NCBI GenBank assembly: GCA_026027325.1
Contig: JAMSLZ010000008.1
Coordinates: 186,001 to 250,000 of the forward strand
DNA length: 64,000 bases
From: Actinomucor elegans
Taxonomy: Eukaryota > Mucoromycota > Mucoromycetes > Mucorales > Mucoraceae
Reading direction: 5' to 3'
Shown: piece after piece, positions 12,319 to 23,363 of the stretch
Position numbering within the stretch: position 1 is the first letter of the stretch
Layout: every line of letters starts with the position of its first letter
Translations under genes and position numbers: made by a program
The notes under the pieces: generated by a model
The model's input: the letters and a program-made list of their open reading frames with translations, nothing else
Database searches by the model: none
Told to the model about the DNA's origin: nothing

Positions 12319-14177
12319 CTTTTTCGGTTAATAAAAGAGAGAAGCAGCAGTGCTAGACTCAAAGATTTTAATTGAAAGGTGGTGTGAAGCACAGCAGTAG
12401 CGTGCCTGAAGGCACTCCGATTACAAAGATATGTATCATTGGCTACTAATTAATTCCCCTATTGCTTTATAGAGCTTTCATTGGACCGTATTGTACCCCT
12501 TCTTTTATCAAGAGCAATATGATTGGGCCTGAGTTAAATGTGTCAGGTACTTTTAAGGTTCGAAAAAGCTACCTATGTGCATGGATCTCTTTACCTACGT
12601 ATTATCAACTAAGCTAGACAAGTCCTTGAGTATAGGGTAACATATAAAAACGAGAACAATATTACATTGAGGTAAACCTCCATAAGTGTAGGCTAGTATA
12701 GCCAAGTTCTGGAGCTTGATACAGGCTGATATGCGAGAACTGTATGCTCTCAGAGTATCATGAAATTCCCATTAATCAATAATAAGCCAAAATGGGCCTT
12801 TATACTCCAGGGCACATAGAAAAAAAAACTTGGAACTGAGACTAACATTTGAGTACTGGGGGAGTATATAAACATAAGTAAAGCCTTTCACATGAACAAA
12901 CTACCGTTACCTTAAATCAACATACATAAGGAGTATAAGTAGATAAATGTAACTATCCATATGCTCAAAATATATCATCTACGATAAATATAACAAATTG
13001 CGATTATCAACTATGTAAGCATGGTTTCTGAAGTTATGAAGAGTATGTGGAAAAAATTTAGCAAGATATGATGGATGATCATTAGCTCCATGATTTGCAT
13101 GTATTGAAATTTAGGCAATTACTGTCAATCATTAAAGTCTAGTACATTAATAGCAATTTGGTTTGATAATTGTTTTAATATATTTATTACTTTATTCTAG
13201 ATGCCTGCTAGCCTTCATATGAGATACCAAACATAGACTAATGGGCGAGTGCTAGAGAAGTCAAGAATAGGTTAATGAAGTTTTTGTAAGAGTCTACACA
13301 TAGAGCCAAGCTTTTATTTTTTATTTTTTGTAGAATACATACGACAATAGTATTGAGACATAGTTTATTATGTAATAAAATTAATATAGTATATCAGCGA
13401 ACATATATATACATTGTTTGTATTTTTATGATTGCGAAGAACTGAAATACAGACGGTATTTTGAACGATTTAAAATTTCACTTTTAGGCAAAGCAAATTT
13501 CACAAATCAAAAGCTATTCACAATAATATTTGCACCATTTAATGAACAATTCAATGCTTCACAAGTTTTGATAAAACGCTTACTATCTCTTAGCACTCTT
13601 TAATTATAGAAAAATGAATTGATTTCTATTTTGTATCTTGGTAGCAGACATAATTTAAGATAGCATCCCAACCAATAAAAAACTGGGAACTTAGTTTAGA
13701 TTACTTATCATTTATTTGATGGGATAAATGACATTCTAGAGGAGCAACTCTTATACAATTACGTTTATTATGTACGTTCCAAAATGTGCTGTTATATTAT
13801 TTTGTTTTCTTTTTTTTTAACGGATTATTTTGTTTTCATATTTTGTCATATATATATATATATAAAAAGGCTATTAATTGCAAAACCAAGTGGTCCATAT
13901 ACCAACATTTAATTCGAAAAATTTCCTTGTTTCAAAGAAAAAATCATAAGAACTTTAATTCATTGATATGCAAACGGATTCTCTATAAACTTTGTTAACA
14001 TATATTCTGTATACTTACAGTTTTCATCATTTAAAAACCGGATGAAAAATGTAAAATTCCTCAGCGCCATCCCATTGTCTAAGCCATGTGACGATGTTTC
14101 TTCGTTTCATTTTTCTGTGAAATTGACAGTTTTCATATTCATACACTTTGTAAAGCTACTATATATAATAATCACTA
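12319..14177. other. Long intergenic stretch
   Basis: No gene is seen in about 1.86 kb. It is AT-rich and has a TA run near 13848-13864. The short open frames at 13418-13603 and 13786-13998 are lysine/phenylalanine/tyrosine-rich with no motif and look like chance. Promoter elements of the dynamitin and RPA12 genes must lie at its two ends. Confidence 0.55.
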
Positions 14178-14754
14178 ATGTCAACTGAAGGCCCTGCTAA
14201 CATCATTGGTTCTTTAACCTTCTGCCCTGAATGCGGCAATCTTTTAGACATGGCCGGCGGTGACGATGATATCTTATTATGTAACCAATGCAGTTGTGCA
14301 TTCAGAACCGCTGGTATATATCAAAACATGCTCATTAGAACGAAATGAACGTGTACTAAAGGTTTTATTAGGTGTTGAAGCTACTGAAGTTATTACTACT
14401 TCCTCTGAGCGTTCCTTCCAATCAGCCTTAAAGTCGAAACGTCACTTGGTTCAACAAAACAAAGAGAACAAACAAGCTAGAGCTATTGTAAGCGTGATTT
14501 GATAATGTTGCTTTATATGGGCTTGCTTTATTAACGTGTCTATCTCTTATAGATCAAAGAAAAGTGTCCCAACTGTGGCCATCATGAAATGGAATATCAT
14601 ACTATGCAACTCCGTTCTGCTGATGAAGGTCAAACAGTCTTTTACAACTGTAAGAAGTGCGGGTAAGTGGTGCTTTATGTAATTGAATTTTATATACCGA
14701 AGACATTAATCTCTTCCTTTCTAATGTAGTTATAAATACTCTGTCAATAACTAG
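14178..14754 (+). CDS. RPA12: RNA polymerase I subunit RPA12 (A12.2)
   Basis: Four exons, join(14178..14313,14372..14487,14553..14662,14730..14754), give 128 aa, the usual size for yeast Rpa12 / human POLR1H. It has an N-terminal zinc ribbon (CPECGNLL near residues 16-23, CNQC further on) and a C-terminal TFIIS-like ribbon with CPNCG, then the invariant LRSADEGQTVF loop and CKKCG. The RSADE acidic hairpin is the RNA-cleavage motif that rescues backtracked polymerase. The protein acts in the nucleolus in rRNA synthesis and termination. The last exon is only 25 nt (YKYSVNN, stop). The RING-finger gene begins 98 bases downstream on the same strand. Confidence 0.95.
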
Positions 14755-14852
14755 ATTTGTATCTTTCTTTCTCTTTCATTCTTTTGTAAATTTAAATAAT
14801 ATAACCCCATACGCATCCTCTTTCTATATATAAAAGGTCCACTTGAGAAGAT

Positions 14853-15468
14853 ATGGCAGGACAATGCGATTATTGCGGAAATGGTTTGTCAGAGAAGGAT
14901 TACATGACTGAATGCGGCCATATTCTATGTGGAAGTGTATGTTATAATAAGTACAAAGAGATGTGTCCTATATGTAAGAAAACATGTAAATTCATAGTTA
15001 TAGGTGAAAAGGTATAACAGCAGAGAAGTGCCATCTATACAGAGGGCTATATACCCATTTATTATATTAGATACCAAAGCACGGTACAGGATTTCTAACT
15101 TCTACACAGAATCTAATCAACGATGCCGAAAATGTCATCAATGTATGTATGTATTGCACGTATAAACTATGATATTTACGTTTTCGATGTTATAGTTTCA
15201 GTTTTCAGCGTTATTCGACTTGATCAGCTATCTAAGATCTAAAATCTCGAAACAAAGGATTTTCTTAGAGCAAGTAAAAGTTGAACTGAACCAAGTGAAA
15301 TACTTTAAACAGTGCGTATTCGCTAATACGAACCAATAGAGAGCTCAAGCTGATCTTACTATATGCATGTCTAGTGAAATATACGAATTACGCAAAGAAA
15401 ATGAGTATTTAAAAGGCCAACTAAAAGAAGCCAAGAGCATAATCGAGCATGAATCTTATGACAAATAG
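14853..15468 (+). CDS. RING/coiled-coil protein, Zip3/RNF212-like
   Basis: Four exons, join(14853..15011,15071..15142,15196..15311,15375..15468), give 146 aa. The N-terminal RING has Cys/His ligands at C5, C8, C21, H23, C26, C30, C38 and C41, in the spacing C-x2-C ... CGH-x2-C ... CPIC. It is followed by a short linker, a segment starting FQFSALFDLISYL and a heptad-rich helix running to the C-terminus. This compact order of RING, an FQ..LI.YLR segment and a coiled coil resembles the meiotic crossover regulators Zip3/RNF212, which act as SUMO or ubiquitin E3 ligases on the synaptonemal complex. The match is from motif order only. It could instead be another small RING E3. Each intron lies on canonical GT..AG sites and the frame is kept throughout. 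Confidence 0.6.
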
Positions 15469-15770
15469 CTATCTTATCTCTTTGTGATGAGAATGCTATT
15501 TTAAACAGGCATCTATGTCACCTTTATTTTTGTATCTTTAAAATAACGTATCCAATTCATAATCCAGTGATATATGCCCTTCAAATTTTTTATATATAAA
15601 AGTACATTTAAAAAAAATGCAATAGTATCTCACATGTCTTGTAAAACAAGAAACATAATTACATAAAAACTAGGTGTATAAAGAGCACCTTAGTTACTTG
15701 TGACGTCTGACATGGCATTTATCAGACTACTACAGGAAGTAAATTTAACGAAATATGAAAGTATTCTCTG
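15469..15770. other. Intergenic after RING gene
   Basis: No feature is seen in these 302 bases beyond AT-rich sequence. A TATATATAAAA stretch occurs near 15590. Confidence 0.5.
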
Positions 15771-16001
15771 ATGTACTTCCATGTTATGGTATTCTTCTTG
15801 CCTATCATTCTTTTTCAAATGCTTGTCCATCATTATCAGAGTGATTCGTCTGTTAGTGTTGATCCTTATATCAAGAAGCCTACTGCCGCCTGTAAAAGCG
15901 TAAACTATACTGTTTAGTCCATGATATTATACTGATAAACTATCTGATTCCTAGCAATTCCAATTTACTGTGCTGGAAGCCAGCGATCAGGTTATAAATG
16001 A
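15771..16001 (+). CDS. Possible 55-aa secreted peptide
   Basis: A two-exon model, join(15771..15891,15955..16001), gives 55 aa. The N-terminus (MYFHVMVFFLPIILFQMLVH) is a strong hydrophobic segment that could be a signal peptide. A short polar mature part with one cysteine follows. The intron of 63 nt has GTAAAA and CTAG ends. There is no family match and no second line of support, so this could be a chance open frame. Confidence 0.25.
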
Positions 16002-16593
16002 GTTTTGTTATGTTCATTGCTGAGCGAACATTGTGTATTTCTTATGTTGGCCCATCTCGCATGGACATTTTAAAAAAATGCAAAGAGAGAGAGAGTCCAT
16101 CGGCTTCACGTTTTGGAAATGCGGCTTATCTTTTTAATTTGAACGAGTGAAACCATTGTCTTCTACTATAGACTGAGTTATTGATTCTATTATCACGCAA
16201 ATAATTATATTCGACTTTTTGAATAATAAAATCTGTCGCTACGTAAAGTAATGCTGAACTTGAAACTAACCTTGTTGTTGTAATGGCTTTGACTGTTAGG
16301 TATACATGGTTGGCATAATAAGTTGTTCTGCGAGAGCCAGAACAATACTCGGAATGAACTACTGTATCTACTAGACATTTCGTGGAATAGAAATAGAGTC
16401 AAACTACATCATTTCCCCCCCCCCCCCAATAAGTAAAAATTACATATTTCATATAACAATTTCTAATAATCTATAATTGAATTCAATTTCTTGCATGTAT
16501 TTGTGATATTTGACTGGGGAACAGAATGTAGGGACATAAAAAAGTGACTCTAGCAAACCGCCTCTCTTTTTATTGTAATTACAAAATGTGAAC
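16002..16593. other. Intergenic, with C-run
   Basis: No gene is seen. It has a GA-rich stretch near 16084-16095 and a C homopolymer near 16416-16427. It holds the 3' end region of the eIF2B-epsilon gene. Confidence 0.5.
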
Positions 16594-18961
16594 TTATTCT
16601 TCATCGCTATCTTCTTCCTCTTCGGACTCTTCTTCTGCTTCATCTAACCATTCAATAAATTTGGTGGCCTTTTCTCTCAGCTTGGCCTCAGCAGGAGTAG
16701 CCTTGGAAGAATCTGAATTATACCACTTTCTGATGGCCTCTTCTTCCACAATATCGGCATTATAAAACAACTGTAAAGCACTTAAAAACAGTTTGCCAAG
16801 ATGCTCTTGAGACGCACAATGCTTTTGTAGAACTTGTAATACATGTAACTGATCTTCTGGTAAATGAGTCATTTTTCCAATCAAAGGTGCCCATTTGGCA
16901 AGAACAGCCTTTAGACTCTGAGAAGCATTATTGCGATCAATGTGATCCATGACAATAGGAATCATTACTTCACGAATATCAGTGTAGGATCCATTACTAG
17001 ACATACGTAAACCTGTCACTTCTAATGCGGCAGTATATACAGTGTGGTTTTCACTCATAGAACGTTCGATTGTCTGCGCGATTTCTTTTTTGAATTCTTC
17101 TGTCTTTCTGGCCATACTGTTTTCAAGTGCCCAAGAACCATTGATGGAGCCAATATCGTCATCATCGTCATCTGATTCACCTACTTCACTAGCACTGTCG
17201 GTTACATCACCGTCTTTCAAAACAAGGTCAGCCATATCATAGGCCAAAGAACCAAGTTTGATACTACGAATGTCAACATCATCATCGTCTGAACGAAGTG
17301 TCCAGAAGTAAACGTCTTCGTGAGCACCCTTGATGATTTGCTGACGATCTATAGAGAAAACTTTGTTTAGATATAAAGTTTTTATTATTGAATTGAAAGT
17401 GTTACCTTCTTCATCGTCTTCTTCATCACTACTTTCGTCGAAAAAGCTGTTTTTAGGTTGAGGCAGCAGACTGAGTCTGGAGTATTTAGGAATCATAGCT
17501 TCAGGACCAAGTGTTACCTAAAGACGAAAGTAAGTTGCATGTCTATATCATATAATCTTTCATGTTACCCCAATGGATACAAGACATCCTTGAGCGATGG
17601 TGGTATTTTCCAAGATGTGAACATTGTTGGCAATAATGCTCTTCTCTATAGTACAATTATCACCAATTGTCACATTGTCCCAAAGGAAAGCGCCTTCCAA
17701 CACGACATTGTCTCCAATAATACAATTTTGACCAATGACCGAGTTTCCAATACGTGTGTTTTCTCCAATACGCGTACCCGATCCAATCTGTACATTCTCA
17801 TCAATCATACAAGATCTTGACAAAACTACATCCATGGATTTATAGATATTCCCTCTAGTAAACTCGTAATTATCGCCACTTCTAATATTGGTCTCAGGCA
17901 CAATAGGAAACGTCCAGCGGTTAAGGATGTGATGACTGATAGTGTTGTAGAGTTGTTCGTTTTGTACACGAGCGACATAAGGCTCGACTACAAGGTTGGT
18001 GTAGATAGTCTTACCCAAGATATCCGATGTCAAGATACCATGCACAAAATCACTACGCAGACGTTGCCAATCAAAATTCTCAGTGAAAAGAGCAGGCACT
18101 TCAACTGAACAAATATCGAGGTAAGGGTCGACAAGGTCATTACGGAACTCAATCTGAGGTCTGTTTTCAAAGATTTCTGGTGAAATTTCGATACGGTGTT
18201 TACGAGGAAGTGAAACGACAGATTCATAATATACACATTGATTGGTATTGGGATCTAATACAAATACACTATTGGAGTCTTTTGCTCTAAATTCATAGTT
18301 TAGTTTCTATCGTGTGGCATTGCATTGTATTTACCTTGCTGTGTGAGTGCGGGAAGCTTCCTTGAGTAGCATTGTCATGATAGAATTCTTATCGGTCTTC
18401 TTGCGAGCACGGTGTTCTTCAAGAACCTTGTCCAGTTTGATATTGGAAACAAGCTCACCAGTGGTCAAAATGAAGTCGGTGGTGATAAGTTGACGGGCAT
18501 CAAGTTCACGAAGAGCATCGCCCACTGACATACACTCTGGCGTTGCAACAATCTTTACTGAGAGTCTAGAGTTGGGCTTCATCCATTCCGAATGTCTACC
18601 AAAAAGAAAATCTATTTAATATCATGTTTAAACTACTTGAAACAATCATATGTACTCGAAATAGGCTTTAATCGCGTCGATATGAGTCGTGCAGACGATA
18701 AAGACCTCAAAAATATCAACAGTAGCTAACAATTCCATAGTGTATTCAATTAAAGGAATGTTACAAAGCGGCATAAGACACTGCAGGTGTATTAGTAATA
18801 GAGGTTTTGTTACGAAGACATGGTAAACTGCTTACTCTAGGCATTTCATGAGAAATGGGAAGGAACTGATCCTCGAAAGAATCAGTCAAAATCACGGCTT
18901 GAAAAGGTTCTTCACCTTCTTCGCTGTTATCATTATTGGCCTTCTTTTGTTTGGGTGGCAT
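16594..18961 (-). CDS. GCD6: eIF2B epsilon subunit (GCD6/EIF2B5)
   Basis: Six exons, complement(join(16594..17348,17406..17517,17569..18286,18335..18595,18656..18780,18836..18961)), give 698 aa, matching the roughly 710 aa of yeast Gcd6. This is the catalytic subunit that exchanges GDP for GTP on translation factor eIF2 in the cytosol. The N-terminal nucleotidyl-transferase-like domain includes QAVILTDSFEDQFLPIS and CNIPLIEYTMELL. A left-handed beta-helix of hexapeptide repeats follows (IGSGTRIGENTRIGNSVIG). The C-terminal W2/HEAT domain ends in an acidic tail (WLDEAEEESEEEEDSDEE), as in the family. A 43-nt intron at 18287-18334 was chosen over a 28-nt alternative, which is too short and would add five residues. 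The start ATG is followed by a lysine-rich leader (PPKQKK). Confidence 0.95.
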
Positions 18962-19684
18962 CTTTAGTTCTTGTGCTGAGAGAAACGAAAGCTAAGCGCG
19001 TTGAACAGCTCAAAAAAAAGGTAAGAAAGACTGTGCCTCGCGTTTCGAGAAAAAAAAAGTGACTGTTTTTGATTCCAAAGGGCATACTACTTACGCTTCT
19101 CAGCCAATCAAAACGAGAGACGGAATGTAAATCACGAAATAATGACCCATTCTTCAATTTTTACTTACAAGTCGTTTTGGCTTTAGAAACATTTCAAACT
19201 ATAGAAATTATAACAGTAGGCTATTTTTGATAAACGATGCTATATAATTTCTGCATCTTTCGATGCACAAAAAAAAAGCTTTATTTAATTTTTTCTACTA
19301 TACTTGTCCATGTTCTTAATTTTTTATTGTAGAAAAACTGCATTAAAGCAGCCCGAGTTTTTTTTAATGAAATTGCTCCGTAATTTTCACTGGCCAATAA
19401 TAGTTAAACACTAATTCTGATAGCGCTTAAAAATGAAGGTATGGATTTCTTTGATGTTTCTTGCAGTATACAAACTAACTTTCCAAGCTGATGCTTAAAG
19501 GTCAGGTTATCTTTGACTGAAAGAAACCTTCAACCATTCTTTATTTTATTTTATTTTATTTTTGTAAAAAAAAAAAAGAGCTTTAATGTCTGTTATTTAG
19601 TAAACTCAGCAAACTGACTAGAGAGACCAAAACAATTTCAAACGAGTTCTTTTCCTCTCTACTGTAACATAACCGTATATCTTC
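18962..19684. other. Divergent promoter region GCD6 / LAMTOR4
   Basis: 723 bases separate the divergent starts of eIF2B-epsilon (minus) and the LAMTOR4-like gene (plus). It contains A- and T-runs and a TTTTA tandem stretch near 19543-19562. No TATA box stands out. Confidence 0.5.
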
Positions 19685-20099
19685 ATGTCAGATTCCACTT
19701 TTGAAGCGTTATCCAACATACCGGGTCATATTTCTTCTTTTTCAGCCTCAACGCGCGATGGCAAAGTGATTCAAGTAATCGTCAAGTCTAAATGCTCTTG
19801 AATAACACTAATTGACTCTTCCCTGTTAGTCATCAGCAGACTCCACCGAAGTAGATAAAGTTTCTTTGGCAGCTTATCAGCTGTTAACTGACGCATCTTC
19901 GCTGGGAAAATCGACACCTGAACTTGCAAAAGATAAGCTCAAGAGAATTACTGGTAATATATATATACACCTGTACAATGCCCAGTAAGTCACTGAGCTT
20001 GTTTCTCTAGTTACATTTCCTTCAGAATATCATGCATTTACTGTGTCAAATGATACAATCTATGGTATCGAAAGAACGAATAATACGTCTAGTCAGTAA
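19685..20099 (+). CDS. LAMTOR4-like Ragulator subunit
   Basis: Three exons, join(19685..19774,19830..19953,20011..20099), give 100 aa; human LAMTOR4 has 99. The order matches a roadblock-type fold. The N-terminus (LSNIPGHISSFSAS) aligns with LERIPDQLGYLVLS of LAMTOR4. A helix (EVDKVSLAAYQLL) and then beta strands (KRITVTFPSEYHAFTV, DTIYGIER) match KRLSVVFGEHTLLVTV and the following strand. Ragulator anchors Rag GTPases to the lysosome or vacuole for amino-acid signalling to TORC1. Budding yeast uses the divergent EGO complex, so an animal-like subunit fits an early-diverging fungus. It is followed on the same strand, 128 bases on, by the palmitoyltransferase. Ragulator itself depends on lipidation of LAMTOR1, but adjacency is not evidence of a link. 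Confidence 0.75.
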
Positions 20100-20227
20100 T
20101 CCGTGCGTTTACCCAGGTACACAGGTTAATCCAGCTAGCACAGTCTTCACGTGTGGGTTGAATGCCCGCACTGCTATAAGAGACAATAAACCCATTGGAC
20201 CTTTCTTCTATTTTTTTTTCCCATATC

Positions 20228-21826
20228 ATGTCAAAATTAGAGAAACTATCAGATAAATTCCTGAGAGTGGGGCAACGTCCTTTCAAGATGTATATTAAAT
20301 CAAAAGAACCAGAAAAACGCAATAGCAGACATGGTTTTGATGATTCCGATACCAATGATACTACTGTTTGCTGCTGCTGTCATTCAGATTCACCTGTTTA
20401 TGCCAAATTATGGCCAATGATATTTCTTTTTTCGGCACTGACAGATTTCCCTATGCCATTGCCAAAAGGCAAGAAACCGGGCCAGCATCGAGATTGGGGT
20501 TGGATACCTGTGATGGTCATTGGTGGTATATTGGTGTTTGTCTACTATGGATACCTGGATCGAATTGTTCGTAAGGTCTACTGTGACGAGTACGAGTCAT
20601 ATATCACTGACGTTGACTAGTTGTTTTACTGAAAACGTTGAACCGTCAAGCACAGTCTATAGGATACCTAGTGCCGTTTAATTTGTTTTTTATACTTCTA
20701 ATGATATCATATGGTAGGATTGTTTCTCAGACACCTGGCTACGCCGCAGTACGGAATAATCACTAGTAGAAAAATGAATTCTAGCTGATGCTTCTTAATT
20801 GGTAGGTATCACATAGAATGAAAGAACAAGAAATAGATTCAGTCATTATAGTGCGAGATAATGAGGCAATAGATCCCAAAAAGTCACAACCAAAGCCTGA
20901 TTCGATACTAGGCGATCCAACTTGGTGTGAGACTTGCGGGATCTGGAAGCCAGATAGAGCACATCATTGCCGAGTTTGCGATGCTTGCGTATTGCGAATG
21001 GATCAGTGAGTTGCATTTAAATAAATTAACCCCTATGCATAAAAGAAAACTAACACTTTTAGTATAGTCATTGTCCATGGTATGCTCTATAATAGACAAG
21101 TATAGCAAATTGGAATATTCAACCTCATATATAGGGTCAATGGATGCGTGGGTGTATTCAATTACCGTTACTATATACAATTCCTGTGTTATACTACTTT
21201 GCTTGGCATTTGGACTTTTACTACCTCATTAGCAGTATTTGTCGAGTTTCATGGGCTGGTAAGCGCAGTTAGTTCATTGAATTTCATTGAATATATAACA
21301 AATTGAATACAGTTGACTTTTGATAGCATAGCCCTTGTTATTGTAATTATGTAAGTAGATGCATGGGTTTACATACAAAATTAAGCATATATTAATAAAT
21401 CTACACATCATAGATCTGGGCTTGTTACTTTGATGATTGGATCGTTTACTCTGTCTCACATATGGCTTGTCTTACTTAATCGAACAACTATTGAGAATTC
21501 TCGATATCAAAGCTGGAACAAAGCTAGAAAATCGGGAAAAGCGCAGGAGAGATTAATACAAGTATTCACAGAGTCTGGAAAGAACGTCTTTAATCAAGGA
21601 TACTGTAAAAACTGGAATGAAGTGATGGGCAGTAGCAAGCTCTTGTGGCTTTGTAAGTAAAACAAATAAGTGAAAATACCAGGAAGACTAATAAATATTC
21701 ATTGTAGTGCCAATGAGTTCAAAGACGGACACACAAAAGGATGGCATTCATTATGGATATAATGTATCAGCACTCGAGGAATATAAGAATGAAGATCATA
21801 CTAGGAGGTTAAAGACTAGCAAATAA
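20228..21826 (+). CDS. DHHC-type protein S-palmitoyltransferase
   Basis: Eight exons, join(20228..20570,20663..20748,20806..21005,21068..21079,21135..21258,21313..21350,21414..21652,21708..21826), give 386 aa. Two transmembrane segments precede the cysteine-rich domain (WCETCGIWKPDRAHHC, then VCDACVLRMDHHCPWVNGC) and two follow it, the usual DHHC topology. The catalytic DHHC is made by splicing: GATCA from exon 3 joins T-CAT-TGT-CCA-TG from a 12-nt exon 4. Near the C-terminus, NVFNQGYCKNWNEVMG resembles the NPFDLG..NW..V.G motif of fungal PFA3-type enzymes. The enzyme attaches palmitate to cysteines of membrane proteins in Golgi, vacuole or plasma membrane; substrates are unknown. The start is the first ATG giving a methionine close to a conserved-looking SKLEKL segment. 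Later ATGs are possible. Confidence 0.9.
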
Positions 21827-21929
21827 ATACATAAACTCACTAGCAGAAATTAAATGAACGTCTAGTTATTGTTGGGGCGTCTCATAGAACCATTGTATTA
21901 ATATATCTACTTAATAAACCTATGGGAGA

Positions 21930-22005
21930 TTAGCCGCTAATGTTTGAAGAACCTTAGTACAGTGTTTGTGTTTAAAATCCGGTTTTTGGAAAATAAAAAC
22001 CCAAC
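21930..22005 (+). repeat. Left terminal inverted repeat
   Basis: This is the left arm of the inverted pair. The best-conserved part is 21959-21999 (CAGTGTTTG through GGAAAATAAAAA). The outer limit is uncertain. Confidence 0.7.
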
Positions 22006-22125
22006 TTTTTAGTCTTGCCAAATACGTTTTTTTATTCAGATGCGTTTTGCTATCAAAAATTAATTTCTGTAGGCCCAAGTAAGGCATACTTAGTCTTGCA
22101 TAGGCATATCTGGCCAATCAGCTTT

Positions 22126-23030
22126 AGTTATGAAGACCCACTTAGTTTTTGTAAGCCTATACGGGCTATATAGGGCTATGTAGGGCTATTTAGGGCTATG
22201 TAGGCCTATCTGGCCAATCAGATTTAGTTATGGAGTTTTCGTAGGCCTACACGGGCTATGTAGGCCTATGTAGGCCTATCTGGCCAATTAGCTTAAGTTA
22301 TAAAGGCCCACTTAGTTTTTGTAGGCCTATACGGGCTATATAGGGCTATGTAGGGCTATATAGGGCTATGTAGGGCTATATAGGGCTATGTAGGGCTATA
22401 TAGGGCTATGTAGGGCTATATAGGGCTATGTAGGGCTATGTAGGGCTATGTAGGGCTATGTAGGGCTATATAGGCCTATGTAGGCCTATCTGGCCAATCA
22501 GCTTAAGTTATAAAGGCCCACTTAGTTTTTGTAGGCCTATCTGGCCAATCAGCTTAAGTTATAAAGGCCCACTTAGTTTTTGTAGGCCTATACGGGCTAT
22601 ATAGGGCTATGTAGGGCTATATAGGCCTATGTAGGCCTATCTGGCCAATCAGCTTAAGTTATAAGGGCCTACTTAGTTTTTGTAGGCCTATACGGGCTAT
22701 ATAGGGCTATGTAGGCCTATCTGGCCAATCAGATTTAGTTATGGAGTTTTCGTAGGCTTACACGGGCTATGTAGGCCTATGTAGGCCTATCTGGCCAATC
22801 AGATTTAGTTATGGAATTTTCGTAGGCCTACACGGGCTATGTAGGCCTATGTAGGCCTATCTGGCCAATCAGCTTAAGTTATAAAGGCCCACTTAGCCCT
22901 ATATAGCCCGTATAGGCCTACAAAAACTATGTAGGGCTATATAGGTCTATCGGCTTTAGTTATGAAGGCCCACTTGTTTTTGTAGGCCTATCTGGCCAAT
23001 CAGCTTTAGTTATGAAGGCCCATTTTGTTT
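22126..23030 (+). repeat. Higher-order tandem repeat array
   Basis: A 10-bp unit, TAGGGCTATG alternating with TAGGGCTATA, runs in tandem, longest at about 22331-22465. It is embedded in a larger recurring module: TAGGCCTATCTGGCCAATCA, then GCTTAAGTTAT, AAAGGCCCACTTAGTTTTTG, then TAGGCCTATACGGGCTATAT and a 10-bp run of variable length. The larger module recurs about seven to eight times, either with the AAGGCCCACTTAG middle or with a shorter GGAGTTTTCG middle. AGGCCT and TGGCCA are self-complementary, so the array is rich in small hairpins. One block (22896-22927) is inverted. No coding potential is evident. It is not a CRISPR array. Confidence 0.9.
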
Positions 23031-23363
23031 TTATACGACTATCTAGTCAATGGCCATTGTTGTAAATTCAACATCAATTTTTTGAACACAAATAAGCTAC
23101 TACGTTATTTAGTTTATGTAAGAGCTAGGTATCGCAGTGCTATATGCCATATTCAATTTAAAACCCATAATTGCCTAAACACTGTAATATTGGGCTTATT
23201 CAACGGTCGTATATTTATTGGCAGACATGGTTGTTTTATTTAGTATTTGCGCTATAAGTTGAACCTATTTAATAATATATTAACAAATGAAGTTGATATA
23301 CAGAAGAATTATATAATAACATCAAATAAATTATGTAATAGGTTAAAAAAAGAAAGAATTGGA

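Noticed and set aside
18287..18334. A 28-nt intron in eIF2B-epsilon (acceptor after GATAG)
   Set aside because: 28 nt is too short for fungal splicing. The next acceptor, in the same frame, gives a 43-nt intron and a better family match (RAKDSNSVFVLD).
20806..21079. Variant DQHC active site in the palmitoyltransferase
   Set aside because: The apparent DQ comes from reading into the intron. Splicing CA at 21005 to T at 21068 gives a normal DHHC.
22126..23030. CRISPR-like array
   Set aside because: Repeats are contiguous and of mixed length with no unique spacers, and the DNA is nuclear fungal.
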